A stretch of 64,000 nucleotides of DNA from Pseudomonas oryzihabitans (GCF_014522265.1 NZ_CP017024.1:1330001-1394000), one strand, 5' to 3'. Counted from the stretch's first letter, positions 1 through 9,338 are shown. A program made the numbers and translations. The notes: generated by a model from the sequence alone, not told the origin.

Positions 1-797
1 TCGAAGCCGACGGCATCCACGGCGCAATCCACTTCCGGCGTGCCCAGCAGCGCGGCGATCTGCTCGTGCAGCGGAGTATCCAGGGACAGGTCGGCGATCT
101 CGAAGCCCTGGGCCTTGGCGTGAGCCAGGCGCACCGGATTGACGTCGCCGACGATGACGACGGCGGCGCCCAGCAGGCGGGCCGAGGCGGCAGCGGCCAG
201 GCCCACGGGGCCGGCACCGGCCACATAGACGCTGGTGCCCGGGCCGACGCCGGCGGTGACGGCGCCGTGGTAGCCGGTGGGCAGGATGTCGGACAGGCAG
301 GTCAGGTCACGGATCTTTTCCATGGCCGCATCGCGATTCGGCAGCTTGAGCAGGTTGAAGTCGGCATAGGGGACCAGCACGTATTCGGCCTGGCCGCCGA
401 CCCAGCCGCCCATGTCGACGTAGCCATAGGCACCGCCGGCGCGCGAGGGATTGACGGTCAGGCAGACGCCGGTGTCCTGCTCCTTGCAGGTACGGCAGCG
501 ACCGCAGGCGACGTTGAAGGGCACCGAAACCAGATCGCCGACCTTGAGGGTCTCGACGTCACGGCCCGCTTCGATGACCTCACCGGTGATCTCGTGGCCG
601 AGCACCAGGCCTTCGGGCGCGGTGGTCCGGCCACGCACCATGTGCTGGTCGGAACCACAGATATTGGTGGAGACCACGCGCAGGATGACGCCGTGGTCGA
701 TACGCTTGCCCTGCGGGGTTTCCATCTTCGGGTAGGGGATGGTCTGCACCTCGACCTTGCCCGCGCCCAGATAGACGACGCCACGATTACCGGACAT
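1..797 (-). CDS. fdhA: Glutathione-independent formaldehyde dehydrogenase (partial, 3' end outside window)
   Basis: Zinc-dependent medium-chain dehydrogenase that oxidises formaldehyde to formate with NAD+ without glutathione. The visible 265 residues start MSGNRGVVYLGAGKVEVQ and closely follow the P. putida FdhA pattern as I know it. The catalytic zinc region is NICGSDQHMVRG, followed by GHEITGEV; the structural zinc cysteines lie in CGRCRTCKEQDTGVC, and the nucleotide-binding loop is VAGAGPVGLAAA. The ATG at 795-797 is the natural N-terminus. The gene runs off the left edge, so its C-terminal third is not seen. It is transcribed leftward, away from the MHS transporter gene, with about 170 bp between them. 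Family assignment is secure; the in vivo substrate is taken from the family. Confidence 0.93.
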   Translation of the reverse strand, partial: MSGNRGVVYLGAGKVEVQTIPYPKMETPQGKRIDHGVILRVVSTNICGSDQHMVRGRTTAPEGLVLGHEITGEVIEAGRDVETLKVGDLVSVPFNVACGRCRTCKEQDTGVCLTVNPSRAGGAYGYVDMGGWVGGQAEYVLVPYADFNLLKLPNRDAAMEKIRDLTCLSDILPTGYHGAVTAGVGPGTSVYVAGAGPVGLAAAASARLLGAAVVIVGDVNPVRLAHAKAQGFEIADLSLDTPLHEQIAALLGTPEVDCAVDAVGF

Positions 798-964
798 GTT
801 GCACCTCGCTGTTGTTGTTGGACTGGCTCTAGCGGTTCGAGCCTAGTCCTCGCGAAGCACGGCGTCTGTGGGGATGGCGTTTTTGGCCATGCCGAGGTCG
901 CCCTGGCGGGTCGGCCTGGCGAACCCGTTCACGCCGCCGGTGCGGGCGGCGCGACCGGTCGGGG

Positions 965-2278
965 TCAGGCGGGCGCCAGGGCTGCGGCGCGGCGCTCGCG
1001 GCTGAGCAGGTAGCAGCCGATACCCACGCCCAGCAGGGCCAGCCCCATGACGTACCAGGCCGGGCCCAGCGGATGCTCCTTGAGCATCAGGGTGACGACC
1101 ATGGGCGTCAGGCCGCCGAAGATGGCGTAGGCGACGTTGTAGGAGAACGACAGCCCCGAGAAGCGCACCTTGGGCGGAAAGGCCAGCACCATCACCCGCG
1201 GCACGCCGCCGATAACGCCGACCGCCGCACCGGCAAAGGCATAGAGCGGGAACAGCCATTCCGGATGGACCTTCAGACCGGCATAGAGCGACCAGCTGGC
1301 CAGCGCCAGGATCAGCCCGCCGACGATGAACACCGGACCGCTGCCGAAGCGATCGGACAGGGCGCCGGAAACGATGCAGCCCAGGGTCAGGAAAACGATG
1401 GCCAGACTGTTGGCCTTGAGCGCCATGGCGGCGGAGAAGCCGTACTGGGTCTGCAGCAGGGTCGGGGTCATGAGGATGACCACCACGATGCCGGCGGTGA
1501 GCATCCAGGTCAGCAGCATGGACAGGATCACGCTGCTGCGATGGTCGCGCAGCACCGCCTTGAGCGGCACTTCCTCGGCCAGCGACTTGTGGATCGCCAA
1601 TTCGGCGAACACCGGCGTCTCGTGCAGCCAGCGGCGCAGGTAGACCGAGAACAGGCCGAAGACACCGCCGATGATGAAGGGGAAGCGCCAGGCGTAGTCG
1701 GCCACCTCCAGCGGAGTGAAGACGGTATTGATCAGGGTCGCCATCAGCGAGCCGAGCAGAATGCCGAAGGTGAGGCCGGCGGTCAGGGTGCCGCAGGCAT
1801 AGCCGACGTGCTTGCCGGGGACGTGTTCCGAGACGAACACCCAGGCACCGGGCACCTCGCCGCCGATGGCCGCGCCCTGGATGATGCGCAGCACCAGCAG
1901 CAGGATCGGCGCGGCCACGCCGATCTGGGCGTAGGTGGGCATCAGGCCCATGCCCAGGGTCGGCAGCGCCATCATGAAGATGCTCAGAGTGAACATCTTC
2001 TTGCGCCCGAGCAGGTCACCGAAGTGGGCCATGATGATGCCGCCCAGCGGGCGTGCCAGGTAACCCGCGGCGAAGATGCCGAAGGTCTGCATCTGCCGCA
2101 GCCAGTCGGGCATGTCGGCGGGAAAGAACAGCTTCCCCACCACGGCGGCGAAGAAGACGAAGATGACGAAGTCGTAGAACTCCAGCGCACCGCCCAGGGC
2201 GGACAGCGAGAGGGTCTTGTAGTCGTTGCGGCCCAGAGGGCGCGACGTGAGCGGCGCGGAGGCGGATTGCAGTTTCAT
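965..2278 (-). CDS. MHS-family MFS transporter (organic acid:H+ symporter type)
   Basis: A 437-residue, 12-helix inner-membrane transporter of the metabolite:H+ symporter branch of the MFS. After a short cytoplasmic N-terminus it has GGALEFYDFVIFVFFA, matching the G-x-x-x-E-x-Y/F-D-F signature of ProP/KgtP/CitA-like proteins, then the loop 2-3 motif DLLGRKKMFTLS and RIIQGAAIGGEVPGA. The reading frame is open for a further 89 codons upstream, but those are poor in hydrophobic residues, and the ATG at 2276-2278 starts directly before the family-conserved region. Substrate is not evident; it lies alone between fdhA and the divergent thioesterase gene. Candidate substrates are a carboxylate, betaine or aromatic acid. 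Confidence 0.85.
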   Translation of the reverse strand: MKLQSASAPLTSRPLGRNDYKTLSLSALGGALEFYDFVIFVFFAAVVGKLFFPADMPDWLRQMQTFGIFAAGYLARPLGGIIMAHFGDLLGRKKMFTLSIFMMALPTLGMGLMPTYAQIGVAAPILLLVLRIIQGAAIGGEVPGAWVFVSEHVPGKHVGYACGTLTAGLTFGILLGSLMATLINTVFTPLEVADYAWRFPFIIGGVFGLFSVYLRRWLHETPVFAELAIHKSLAEEVPLKAVLRDHRSSVILSMLLTWMLTAGIVVVILMTPTLLQTQYGFSAAMALKANSLAIVFLTLGCIVSGALSDRFGSGPVFIVGGLILALASWSLYAGLKVHPEWLFPLYAFAGAAVGVIGGVPRVMVLAFPPKVRFSGLSFSYNVAYAIFGGLTPMVVTLMLKEHPLGPAWYVMGLALLGVGIGCYLLSRERRAAALAPA

Positions 2279-2756
2279 CGAGGATCCCGGACAAGAGAGG
2301 AGCGCAAAGGAAATTCGGCCTCTGGCATCCCTCCGGGTGTAGCGGACAAGACGCGGCCCCGAGTGACCGTCCGCCTGGGGCGGCTGGCAGGGATCGGGCG
2401 GGTCGCCGGATGGGCGCCGGACCTGCACCGCGCCGCCTGCGCTCTTGTGGAGCACGGCAGCAGCAGGTCTACCGATCATTACCTGATCATCGGACGTGCA
2501 CGACCCTCTGGATTGCCTGGCCGTGCACGGTCTCCACGATAGCAAATCTGCAAGGAATTTCCGCTATTCATTCAGTGCCCATTCAGGGCTCATCTGCCGA
2601 GCCATGACTGTTCCATGCTGGTGCAAAAGCGGTCGAGCCGCCCTGCCCCAGGCGTTATACTGTAGCCCCCTAACGATCTCCCCAGAGAGATTGGCAGCAT
2701 TCTTGCGTGCAGATGCTGAACGTTACCTACCTATCCGGGCTCCCGAGGGCCCTGTC
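2279..2756. other. Intergenic region between divergent MHS transporter and thioesterase genes
   Basis: These 478 bp carry no supportable gene. A TATACT hexamer near 2656-2661 is a plausible -10 element for the rightward thioesterase gene, about 95 bp before its start. The octamer CGTGCACG occurs twice around 2493-2530. The leftward transporter presumably also has its promoter here. Confidence 0.4.
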
Positions 2757-3161
2757 ATGATCGAAGAGCTCGAACAAGAAGATCCCATCCCCCAGGGCGA
2801 CCTGGCCATGCAGATCACCGCTCTGCCCCGCGAGACCAACGGCTTCGGCGACATCTACGGCGGCTGGCTGGTGGCCCAGATGGACCTGGCCGGCAGCGCC
2901 ATGGCCAGTCGCCTGGCGGCTGGCCGCGTGGCCACGGTGGCCATCGACCGCATGGCCTTCATGACGCCGGTGCCCGTGGGCGCACAGCTCTCCTTCTATA
3001 CCAACACCCTGGAGGTGGGCCGCAGCTCCATCCAGATCCTCATCGAGGTCTGGAGCGACGATCCGCTGTCCAGCGAATGGAGCAAGGTGACCGAGGCGGT
3101 GTTCGTCTTTGTCGCCATCGATGGCAGCGGTCGCACCCGGCCGTTGCCCGCGCGGCGCTAG
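2757..3161 (+). CDS. Acyl-CoA thioesterase, YciA-like hotdog fold
   Basis: A 134-residue hotdog-fold thioesterase of the YciA/BACH type that hydrolyses acyl-CoA to free acid and CoA. The diagnostic features are LPRETNGFGDIYGGWLVAQMDLAGS near residues 20-45, with the N-x-x-G-D-I/M-x-G-G active-site helix region, and VATVAIDRMAFMTPVPVGAQLSF, a typical hotdog strand. Length fits the single-domain YciA family (about 130 residues). The ATG at 2757 is chosen because the upstream open frame to 2496 has no family similarity. The gene is monocistronic: the next gene downstream is convergent and starts only 9 bp after its stop. Confidence 0.88.
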   Translation: MIEELEQEDPIPQGDLAMQITALPRETNGFGDIYGGWLVAQMDLAGSAMASRLAAGRVATVAIDRMAFMTPVPVGAQLSFYTNTLEVGRSSIQILIEVWSDDPLSSEWSKVTEAVFVFVAIDGSGRTRPLPARR

Positions 3162-3169
3162 CCCTACCG

Positions 3170-4378
3170 CTAGGGCTCCTGGGCCAGCGGCGCCTCCCGC
3201 ACCCTAGTCGGCCGTCCGTGGCGAATGCCTTCGACCTGCGCCAACGCCTGCCGGACCTCGGCGGCGGTGGCCAGCAACCGATAATCGAGGGTGAAGTCGC
3301 GCGTGCCGCCGGCTTCGATCCGCGGCACCAGCCCCAGCGCCCGCTGCTGGCCGCGGTTGTAGGAAAAGCTGGTGCCCGGTTCCAAGCCGGTGACATAGCC
3401 CTGGGCCGTGGCATCGGTGTTCTTCCACAGGGTGAAGACCGGCAGCTCCCGCACATTGAAGGCCAGCGCCACGCCCTGGTGGGCACTGCGATCGTGCAGC
3501 ACCGCCAGGCTGCGCCCCTGATCGTCGCCCCAGGGATAGAGGTTGTAGACCGTCTCGCCATAGCCCGGCGTGGGCGCGCGATAGGCCTGCCATTCCCCCA
3601 GCTCCTGGCGTGCCCGCGCATCGAAGGGTGACACCTCCCGCACCGGAGCGGCGAACCGGGAGCCCTCGCCGAGCAGCGGCGGACCGAAGTTGCTGTGATA
3701 GAGCACCTGGTACTCGGCGGTATGCGCCCCCTGGTTGGTCAGGCGGTCGTGCAGGGTGAAACCGGTGGCCCCCGCGTGGGTAACCAGTTCGGTGTCGATG
3801 CGGAAGTTGGCCTGCTTGAAGGCCTCTTCGTGCAGCACGCCCCTGAGGCTGATGCGGTGCGGCGGCTGTTCGTCGATGGTCAGCACCACCTGGCTGGCCG
3901 GCAGGTAGCTGGCCCGACCATGCAGGGTCAGCAGTTGCCCCCGGTCCAGGCCCGGATGGCCGACCCACTCGAAACCGGCACGCGCCACCAGTTCGTTGAA
4001 GCCTTCCAGCCAGCCCAGGCCATTGCGGCTTTCCAGATTGACGAAGGCCGGATTGACCACCTCGCGTACCGGGGAATCCCAGCCCAGTCGCAGGGTGCCG
4101 GCCTGGGCGCGCAAGACGTTCATGCCGCGGGTCGCCACCACGGTGAGTTGCATAGCGCCGGTATCGATCTCGATCAGCACCGAGCCCTCCTGGCGCCCGC
4201 CACTCAGGCGGTGCATGCCGACGGTAAAGACCAGGCCATCGCGCAGACCCAGGCGATCGCTGCTGATGCTCCAGTTCTGCACCGGCTTGTCGGGGGCGAT
4301 GAGGGTGTATTCCCAGGCCGAGACGCTGGCACTGGCAAGAAACAGGAGACAGCCAGACAACAGACGAGCGCGGATCAT
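3170..4378 (-). CDS. DUF4432 / aldose 1-epimerase-like exported protein
   Basis: A 402-residue protein with an N-terminal signal peptide (MIRARLLSGCLLFLASASVSA, cleavage after about residue 21), so probably periplasmic. The body resembles the DUF4432 family, distant relatives of aldose 1-epimerases with a beta-sandwich sugar-binding fold: VVATRGMNVLRA, PAFVNLESRNGLGWLEGFNELVARAG, HGRASYLPA and YHSNFGPPLL are family-like segments. Members are associated with sugar or sugar-acid use, but no reaction is established to my knowledge. The galactonate operon lies about 700 bp away beyond the glycine-zipper gene on the same strand, so a role in galactose anomer handling is possible but unproven. Confidence 0.75.
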   Translation of the reverse strand: MIRARLLSGCLLFLASASVSAWEYTLIAPDKPVQNWSISSDRLGLRDGLVFTVGMHRLSGGRQEGSVLIEIDTGAMQLTVVATRGMNVLRAQAGTLRLGWDSPVREVVNPAFVNLESRNGLGWLEGFNELVARAGFEWVGHPGLDRGQLLTLHGRASYLPASQVVLTIDEQPPHRISLRGVLHEEAFKQANFRIDTELVTHAGATGFTLHDRLTNQGAHTAEYQVLYHSNFGPPLLGEGSRFAAPVREVSPFDARARQELGEWQAYRAPTPGYGETVYNLYPWGDDQGRSLAVLHDRSAHQGVALAFNVRELPVFTLWKNTDATAQGYVTGLEPGTSFSYNRGQQRALGLVPRIEAGGTRDFTLDYRLLATAAEVRQALAQVEGIRHGRPTRVREAPLAQEP

Positions 4379-4611
4379 GGAGTCCCCCCTGGCAGCGCGA
4401 TCGTCTTGAGTCTAGACCAGCTCGCGCCAGGCTGCAGACCCTGTTCCAGACGCCATCAAAGGTGCGAGACCCGCTCTTCGCGTATAGGTTTGTTCAGGGA
4501 AATCAAAGGATTGGGTAAAGACAACCTTTACCATTCAAACGACCGTTCGGTACTTGCCAGGGCAGCGATTTTTGCCGAGGATCGGCTCGTCTCTACCACG
4601 GAGTGGACTCC

Positions 4612-5049
4612 ATGAAACCTTCAGCCCTGTTCTTGTTGCTTGCCCTGGCGGGCGTTGCCCCGGCTTATGCGGGCAATACCGAAGCCGGACTCGGCGGCGC
4701 CGTGGGTGGTGTGCTCGGTACTCTGGTCGGCCAGCAGGTCGGCGGCAGTACCGGTGCGGCCATCGGTGCCGGCGTGGGCGGTGCAGCAGGTGGTGTACTG
4801 GGCGCTGACCGGCGCAATCGGACCGAGGCCGCCATCGGCGGCGGTCTGGGCGCGGCGGGCGGCAACGTGATCGGCAATAGAGTCGGTGGCAGCACCGGTG
4901 GCCTGGTGGGTGCGGCCCTGGGTGGCGGTGCCGGCAGTGCCCTGGGCAACAACCTGGGCGACAGCGGTCGCGACGATCGCCGCTATCGCGACCATCCCGG
5001 CAAGGGCTGGAAGCACGCCAAGCACAGACACAAGCACTGGGATCGCTAA
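4612..5049 (+). CDS. Glycine-zipper protein, exported
   Basis: A 145-residue protein with a signal peptide (MKPSALFLLLALAGVAPAYA) followed by about 85 residues of glycine-zipper repeats (GGAVGGVLGTLVGQQVGG, GAAIGAGVGGAAGGVLG and two further repeats) and a basic, histidine-rich tail (GKGWKHAKHRHKHWDR). Glycine-zipper segments pack as membrane-associated helices in outer-membrane and envelope proteins. The ATG at 4612 is preferred because CGGAG at 4599-4603 sits eight bases upstream, which rules out the GTG at 4603 that overlaps it. A strong hairpin terminator follows directly. The specific function is unknown. Confidence 0.75.
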   Translation: MKPSALFLLLALAGVAPAYAGNTEAGLGGAVGGVLGTLVGQQVGGSTGAAIGAGVGGAAGGVLGADRRNRTEAAIGGGLGAAGGNVIGNRVGGSTGGLVGAALGGGAGSALGNNLGDSGRDDRRYRDHPGKGWKHAKHRHKHWDR

Positions 5050-5052
5050 TAG

Positions 5053-5080
5053 AAACGCCCGGCATTGCCGGGCGTTTTTT
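5053..5080. terminator. Bidirectional intrinsic terminator between glycine-zipper gene and galP-like gene
   Basis: An 11-bp perfect stem (AAACGCCCGGC / GCCGGGCGTTT) with a 3-base loop at 5064-5066 and a run of T on the right; the A-rich left flank gives a U tract for the leftward transcript too. It lies between convergent genes. Confidence 0.9.
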
Positions 5081-5093
5081 ATTACGCGCGAAG

Positions 5094-6494
5094 CTACTGA
5101 CCGAGATCGCGCAGGCGCTTGCCCTGCATCAGATTGCGTTCGATGCGTTCCAGGGTGACACCCTTGGTTTCCGGTACCAGCAGGAACACCAGGAAGATGA
5201 ACACCACGTTCAGTCCGGCATAGATCCAGAAGGTGGTGCCCTGCCCCAGGGTGCCCAGCATGGTCAGGAAGGTGGCGCCGACGATCATGTTGGCGATCCA
5301 GTTGGTGAAGGTGGAGCAGCCGATGCCGAAGTCGCGGCCCTTGAGCGGCTGGACTTCCGAGCACAGGGTCCAGATCAGCGGACCGGCCGACATGGCGAAG
5401 CCGACGATGAAGATCAGCAGCATGACCACGGTAAAGGTCTGCTGACCATGGCTCAGGTTGCCCATGCCGAGCATGGTGCCGACCACGCCCAGGCCCACGG
5501 CCATGACCACGAAACCGGTATAGAGGATGGGTTTGCGGCCCCACTTGTCGACCAGGAAGATGGCGATGAAGGTGGCCAGCACGTTGGTCAGACCGACCGC
5601 GGCGGTAAACCACATCTGGGCGGCGGTGTCGTAGCCCATGCCTTCGAAGATGCGCGGCGCGTAGTACATCACCACGTTCATGCCGGTGAACTGCTGCACC
5701 ACCTGCAGGAGTACGCCCAGGCCTACCGAGCGGCGGAAGTTGGGATTCTCCTTAAACAGCGACCAGCCCTTTTGCGGGACCTTGAGCTGCTCTTCGATCT
5801 CGGCGACCTCCTGCTGGATGACCTTTTCGTCACCGCGCAGCCGGTGCAGGACCTTGATCGCTTCCTCGCGGCGACCCGCCATGATCAGCCAGCGCGGGCT
5901 GTCGGGCAGGGCGAAGACGCCGATCAGGAACAGCACCCCGGGGATGGCGATGATGCCGAGCATCCAGCGCCAGGCTTCGTAGTAGCTGAAGGCGGTGTTG
6001 GAGAGGAAGGCGAGCAGGATGCCGGCGGTGATCATCAGCTGGTACAGCGAGATCATCGAGCCACGGATGTTTTCCGGAGCCACCTCGGCCAGGTACAGCG
6101 GCGCGGTGAAGGAGGCGATGCCGATGGCCAGGCCGAGCAGGAAGCGGGCGAAGATCAGCATGGTCGGCGAGGTGGCCAGGCCACAGAGGATCGAGCCGAT
6201 CACGAACAGCACGGCGCCCAGCATCAGCGACTTTTTGCGACCCAGCTTGGCCGACAGCGAGCCGGCGCCGAGGGCGCCCAGGGCGGCACCGGCCATCATG
6301 CTGGAGACGATCCATTCGATCACCTGGTCGGAGATCTGGAATTCCTGCTGGATGAATTTGGTGGCGCCGGAAATGACGCCGATGTCGAGGCCGAACATCA
6401 GACCGGCCAGGGCGGCCATCAGGCAGGCGAAGATCGCCTTAGGCTGGGCCTTTTCGGTGACGTGACCGTCGGCATTGGTAGTGGTGTTGCTCAT
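5094..6494 (-). CDS. Sugar porter MFS permease, GalP/AraE/XylE-like
   Basis: A 466-residue sugar:H+ symporter of the MFS sugar porter family. It shows the family markers GLMFGLDIGVISGA in helix 1, the R-G-R-K/R-type loop AKLGRKKSLMLGA, APLYLAEVAPENIRG (the A-P-x-Y-x-x-E-x-x-P-x-x-x-R-G motif), LPDSPRWL, QQFTGMNVVMYYAP in helix 7, and a C-terminal VPETKGVTLERIE. Length and motifs match E. coli GalP (464 aa). It is the last gene of the leftward dgo cluster, 109 bp after the lactonase gene, so galactose (or arabinose) import is the likely role. There is no galactose dehydrogenase in the cluster to feed the lactonase; it would have to be elsewhere. Confidence 0.87.
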   Translation of the reverse strand: MSNTTTNADGHVTEKAQPKAIFACLMAALAGLMFGLDIGVISGATKFIQQEFQISDQVIEWIVSSMMAGAALGALGAGSLSAKLGRKKSLMLGAVLFVIGSILCGLATSPTMLIFARFLLGLAIGIASFTAPLYLAEVAPENIRGSMISLYQLMITAGILLAFLSNTAFSYYEAWRWMLGIIAIPGVLFLIGVFALPDSPRWLIMAGRREEAIKVLHRLRGDEKVIQQEVAEIEEQLKVPQKGWSLFKENPNFRRSVGLGVLLQVVQQFTGMNVVMYYAPRIFEGMGYDTAAQMWFTAAVGLTNVLATFIAIFLVDKWGRKPILYTGFVVMAVGLGVVGTMLGMGNLSHGQQTFTVVMLLIFIVGFAMSAGPLIWTLCSEVQPLKGRDFGIGCSTFTNWIANMIVGATFLTMLGTLGQGTTFWIYAGLNVVFIFLVFLLVPETKGVTLERIERNLMQGKRLRDLGQ

Positions 6495-6603
6495 GACTGA
6501 GGCTCCTCGCTCGCCTTGTGGGCGATCTTGTTGTCGCGGGTCGTTCCGTATCCGCTTGTTACAGACCTGTCCAACGACCCTTGGTTCGGCCGGTGAGAGG
6601 CCC

Positions 6604-7656
6604 TTACCAGAGCCGCGCGGGCTGGGCGTTCACATAGGTGGCATAGAGCGAACCGCCGCCGGTGATGAACAGGCGATTGCCCTTGAGGCCGCCGAATTCG
6701 ACGTTGGAGACGGTTTCCGGCAGGTGCAGGGTGGCCAGCGGCTGACCGCTCGGATTGAAGACCCGCACGCTGTTCTGCTCGGCCGAGCCGGCCCAGCTGC
6801 ACCAGAGATTGCCGTCGCTGTCGACGCGGAAACCGTCGATCACGCCCTGCTCCTTGGCATCGATCAGCACCTCGCCGCCGCTCAAGGTGCCGTCATCCTT
6901 CAGCGTGAAGGCACGCAGGTGGTTGGGCTTGCCGGGATTGCCGCCGCCAGCGGTGTCGCTGATGTAGAGCCGCTTGCCGTCGGGGGCGAAGGCCAGGCCA
7001 TTGGGGCGGCCGAAATCCCCCGCCGCCACCGTGGCCTTGCCCTGGGGATCGATGCGATAGACGTTGGTGGGCAGCTCGAATTCGGCCTTGTGGCCCTCGT
7101 AGGCGCCGAGGATGCCGTAGCCCGGATCGGTGAACCAGATGGCGCCATCGGCGCCGACCACCACGTCGTTTGGGGCGTTCAGCGGCTTGCCGTCGAAGCG
7201 GTCGAGCAGCACCGTGACGCTGCCGTTCAACTCGCGGCGAGTGACGCGGCGGCTGTCGTGCTCGCAGCTGATCAACCGGCCCTCGCGATCACGGGTATGG
7301 CCATTGGCGTTGTGGGACTGGTCGTCATAGACGCTGACATGGCCGTCGTCGGCGCTCCAGCGCATCACCCGGGCATTGGGGATGTCGCTGAACAGCAGGC
7401 AGCGCCAGTCGGCCATCCATACCGGCCCTTCGGTCCAGAGACCGCCGGACCACAGCCGCTCGACGAAGGCATTGCCCAGGCGGCCCTTGAAGGCCTGGTC
7501 GTGGATCTCCCAGGCGGGATCGGGCATGACAATGGGCGGCTTGCCTTCCCAGTTGCGGGTGAGACCAAACTTGTCGTCGGCCAGGGCGCGACTGGCGACC
7601 AGACCGGCCGAGGCGGCCAGGGACACGCCAAGAAAGGTGCGGCGGGCGAGAGGCAT
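6604..7656 (-). CDS. SMP-30/gluconolactonase-family sugar lactonase, Tat-exported
   Basis: A 350-residue six-bladed beta-propeller of the SMP-30/gluconolactonase/LRE family. It begins with a twin-arginine signal (ARRTFLGVSLAASAGLVASRALA), so the folded, metal-loaded protein should go to the periplasm through Tat. Family segments include TEGPVWMADWRCLLFSDIPNARVMRW, NGHTRDREGRLISCEHDSRRVTR, NAPNDVVVGADGAIWFTDPGYGI, RPNGLAFAPDGKRLYISDT and DGFRVDSDGNLWCSW. These carry the acidic and Asn metal ligands. In this operon the natural substrate is expected to be galactono-lactone, giving galactonate for DgoT-like uptake; that substrate is inferred from context only. Confidence 0.87.
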   Translation of the reverse strand: MPLARRTFLGVSLAASAGLVASRALADDKFGLTRNWEGKPPIVMPDPAWEIHDQAFKGRLGNAFVERLWSGGLWTEGPVWMADWRCLLFSDIPNARVMRWSADDGHVSVYDDQSHNANGHTRDREGRLISCEHDSRRVTRRELNGSVTVLLDRFDGKPLNAPNDVVVGADGAIWFTDPGYGILGAYEGHKAEFELPTNVYRIDPQGKATVAAGDFGRPNGLAFAPDGKRLYISDTAGGGNPGKPNHLRAFTLKDDGTLSGGEVLIDAKEQGVIDGFRVDSDGNLWCSWAGSAEQNSVRVFNPSGQPLATLHLPETVSNVEFGGLKGNRLFITGGGSLYATYVNAQPARLW

Positions 7657-7760
7657 GAGGAGACTCCTTTGTTGTCGTTATGGGTCCGGCAAGGCCGGTG
7701 GCAGAGCGCCTCCGCATCCAGGACGGGAGGCGCCTCCTGCGAGCGCTTCTTTAGTCGCCC

Positions 7761-9086
7761 TTATTCGGGCAGACGTTCCACCTTGCCCACCACCAGACCG
7801 TAGCAGAGGGCGCCGATCAGCGCGGTCACGCCGATGAAGGCGATGGCCGGGGCGAAGCTGCCGTCCTTGACCAGGAAGCCGATGACGATGGGCACGCAGA
7901 TGGCCGAGAGGTTGCCGATGAAGTTGAACATCCCGCCGGTGAGGCCGATCAGTCGCTCCGGCGCCATGGCCGAGACCATCGACCAGGTGATGGAGGCCAG
8001 GCCGTTGCCGAAGAAGGCCAGCGCCAGGCAGGCGATGATCAAGGCGGGCGAGTCGACGAAGTTGGCGCCGACGATGCTGGTGGAGATCAGCAGGCCGCCA
8101 ATGATCGGCAGTTTGCGCGCCAGGCCCACGGAGGCGCCGCGGCGGACCAGCCAGTCCGACAGCAGGCCCGAGCAGATCACCCCGAGGAAGGCGGCCAGGA
8201 ACGGCAGCGAGGCGAGAAAGCCGGCCTTGATAAAGTCCATGCCGCGGTATTTCACCAGGTAGGTAGGGAACCAGGTGAGGAAGAACCAGAGGGTGGAGTT
8301 GAGGCAGAACTGGCCGATGTAGATGCCCCAGAGCTTGCGCTTGTTGAGCACGCTCCAGAGGTCACGCCATTGGAAGGCGGCGCGGCTGCGATTCTTCTGC
8401 TCCAGATCGACCAGACCGCCACCTTCCTGGATCAGCGTGACCTCGGCGGCGTTGGCGCCGCGGAAATCCTTGGGTTCGCGATAGATCCCGTACCAGATGA
8501 CCGCCCAGAGGAGGCCGACGCCGCCGGTGACGACAAAGACCATGTGCCAGCCAAAGGTCTGCTGCAGGTAGATCAGCACCGGGGTGAGGAAGGCCAGGCC
8601 GACGAACTGGCCGGAGGTGTAGAAGCCGATGGCGGTGGCCCGCTCGCGCTCGGGAAACCAGGTGGTGACCACCCGGTTGTTGATCGGATAGGCCGGTGCC
8701 TCCAGGGCGCCCACGGCGAGCCGCAGGATGATCAGGCCGATGAAGCTGCCGACGAAACCCAGGCCGATGGTGGCCAGCGACCAGAGCGCGATGGCCACCG
8801 GATAGAGGATGCGCGGGGCGACCTTGTCCACCAGCCAGCCCCCGGGGATCTGCATGGCGGCGTAGGTCCAGCCGAAGGCCGAGAGGATCAGCCCCATCTG
8901 CACCGGCTCGATGCCCAGGTCCTGCGCCAGGTGCGGCGCGGCGATGGAGAGGTTGCTGCGGTCGAGGTAGTTGATCACCACGGTGACGAACAGCAGCGTC
9001 ATGATGAAGAAGCGCGCCCGGCTAGGCTTGGCCAGGGTCGGCGCGGCCGCGGCGGCCGCCGGGGAGGCGTGGGTGGGGGTTGGCAT
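7761..9086 (-). CDS. MFS anion:cation symporter, D-galactonate transporter type
   Basis: A 441-residue MFS protein of the ACS family (relatives of DgoT, GarP and GudP). Helix 1 carries the family signature VVINYLDRSNLSIAAPHLAQDLG; the loop 2-3 motif is GGWLVDKVAPR; EAPAYPINNRVVTTWFPERERATAIG is the typical helix 4-5 segment of hexonate transporters. It lies between dgoD and the lactonase gene on the same strand, so proton-coupled uptake of D-galactonate is the most economical role. It could also be called dgoT, but hexarate transport cannot be excluded by sequence reading. The N-terminus has an Ala/Pro-rich extension of about 20 residues before the first helix. Confidence 0.85.
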   Translation of the reverse strand: MPTPTHASPAAAAAAPTLAKPSRARFFIMTLLFVTVVINYLDRSNLSIAAPHLAQDLGIEPVQMGLILSAFGWTYAAMQIPGGWLVDKVAPRILYPVAIALWSLATIGLGFVGSFIGLIILRLAVGALEAPAYPINNRVVTTWFPERERATAIGFYTSGQFVGLAFLTPVLIYLQQTFGWHMVFVVTGGVGLLWAVIWYGIYREPKDFRGANAAEVTLIQEGGGLVDLEQKNRSRAAFQWRDLWSVLNKRKLWGIYIGQFCLNSTLWFFLTWFPTYLVKYRGMDFIKAGFLASLPFLAAFLGVICSGLLSDWLVRRGASVGLARKLPIIGGLLISTSIVGANFVDSPALIIACLALAFFGNGLASITWSMVSAMAPERLIGLTGGMFNFIGNLSAICVPIVIGFLVKDGSFAPAIAFIGVTALIGALCYGLVVGKVERLPE

Positions 9087-9154
9087 GGCTCGGGTCCTGT
9101 AATTGACGTTGTGGCGAGCGTTGTTGCGGTCTGGGGTTCAGGGCGCCGCGGCGG

Positions 9155-9326
9155 CCCTCACCCTGGCCCTCTCCCAAGGGGAGAGGGAATGGTCGGTGCG
9201 GTAGTCGAGGCAGGTGCTTCCGCTCTTGCTCCCTCTCCCACAGCGAGAGGGGACGGTCAGTGCGAGCGTCGGGGCCGTAGCTCCTGCTCTTGCCCCCTCT
9301 CCCTTGGGGAGAGGGCTGGGTGAGGG
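9155..9326. repeat. Cluster of three CCCTCACCC/GGGAGAGGG palindromic repeats
   Basis: Three hairpins with CCCTCTCCC / GGGAGAGGG arms lie at 9155-9187, 9231-9252 and 9295-9326. The last two are preceded by related spacers (GGTCGGTGCGGTAGTCG and GGTCAGTGCGAGCGTCG), which suggests a degenerate tandem unit of about 60 bp. The same palindrome recurs near 27.1-28.1, 33.8, 53.2 and 55.1 kb. It lies between the galactonate transporter gene and dgoD, inside the operon. Confidence 0.8.
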
Positions 9327-9338
9327 AGCAGCGGCGCC

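Noticed and set aside
1073..2542. Long rightward open frame of 489 codons opposite the MHS transporter gene
   Set aside because: Gly/His/Gln-rich sequence with no domain; a high-GC shadow of the transporter gene. Similar frames opposite dgoD (9508-10740) and opposite the ligase gene (17905-19587) were dropped for the same reason.
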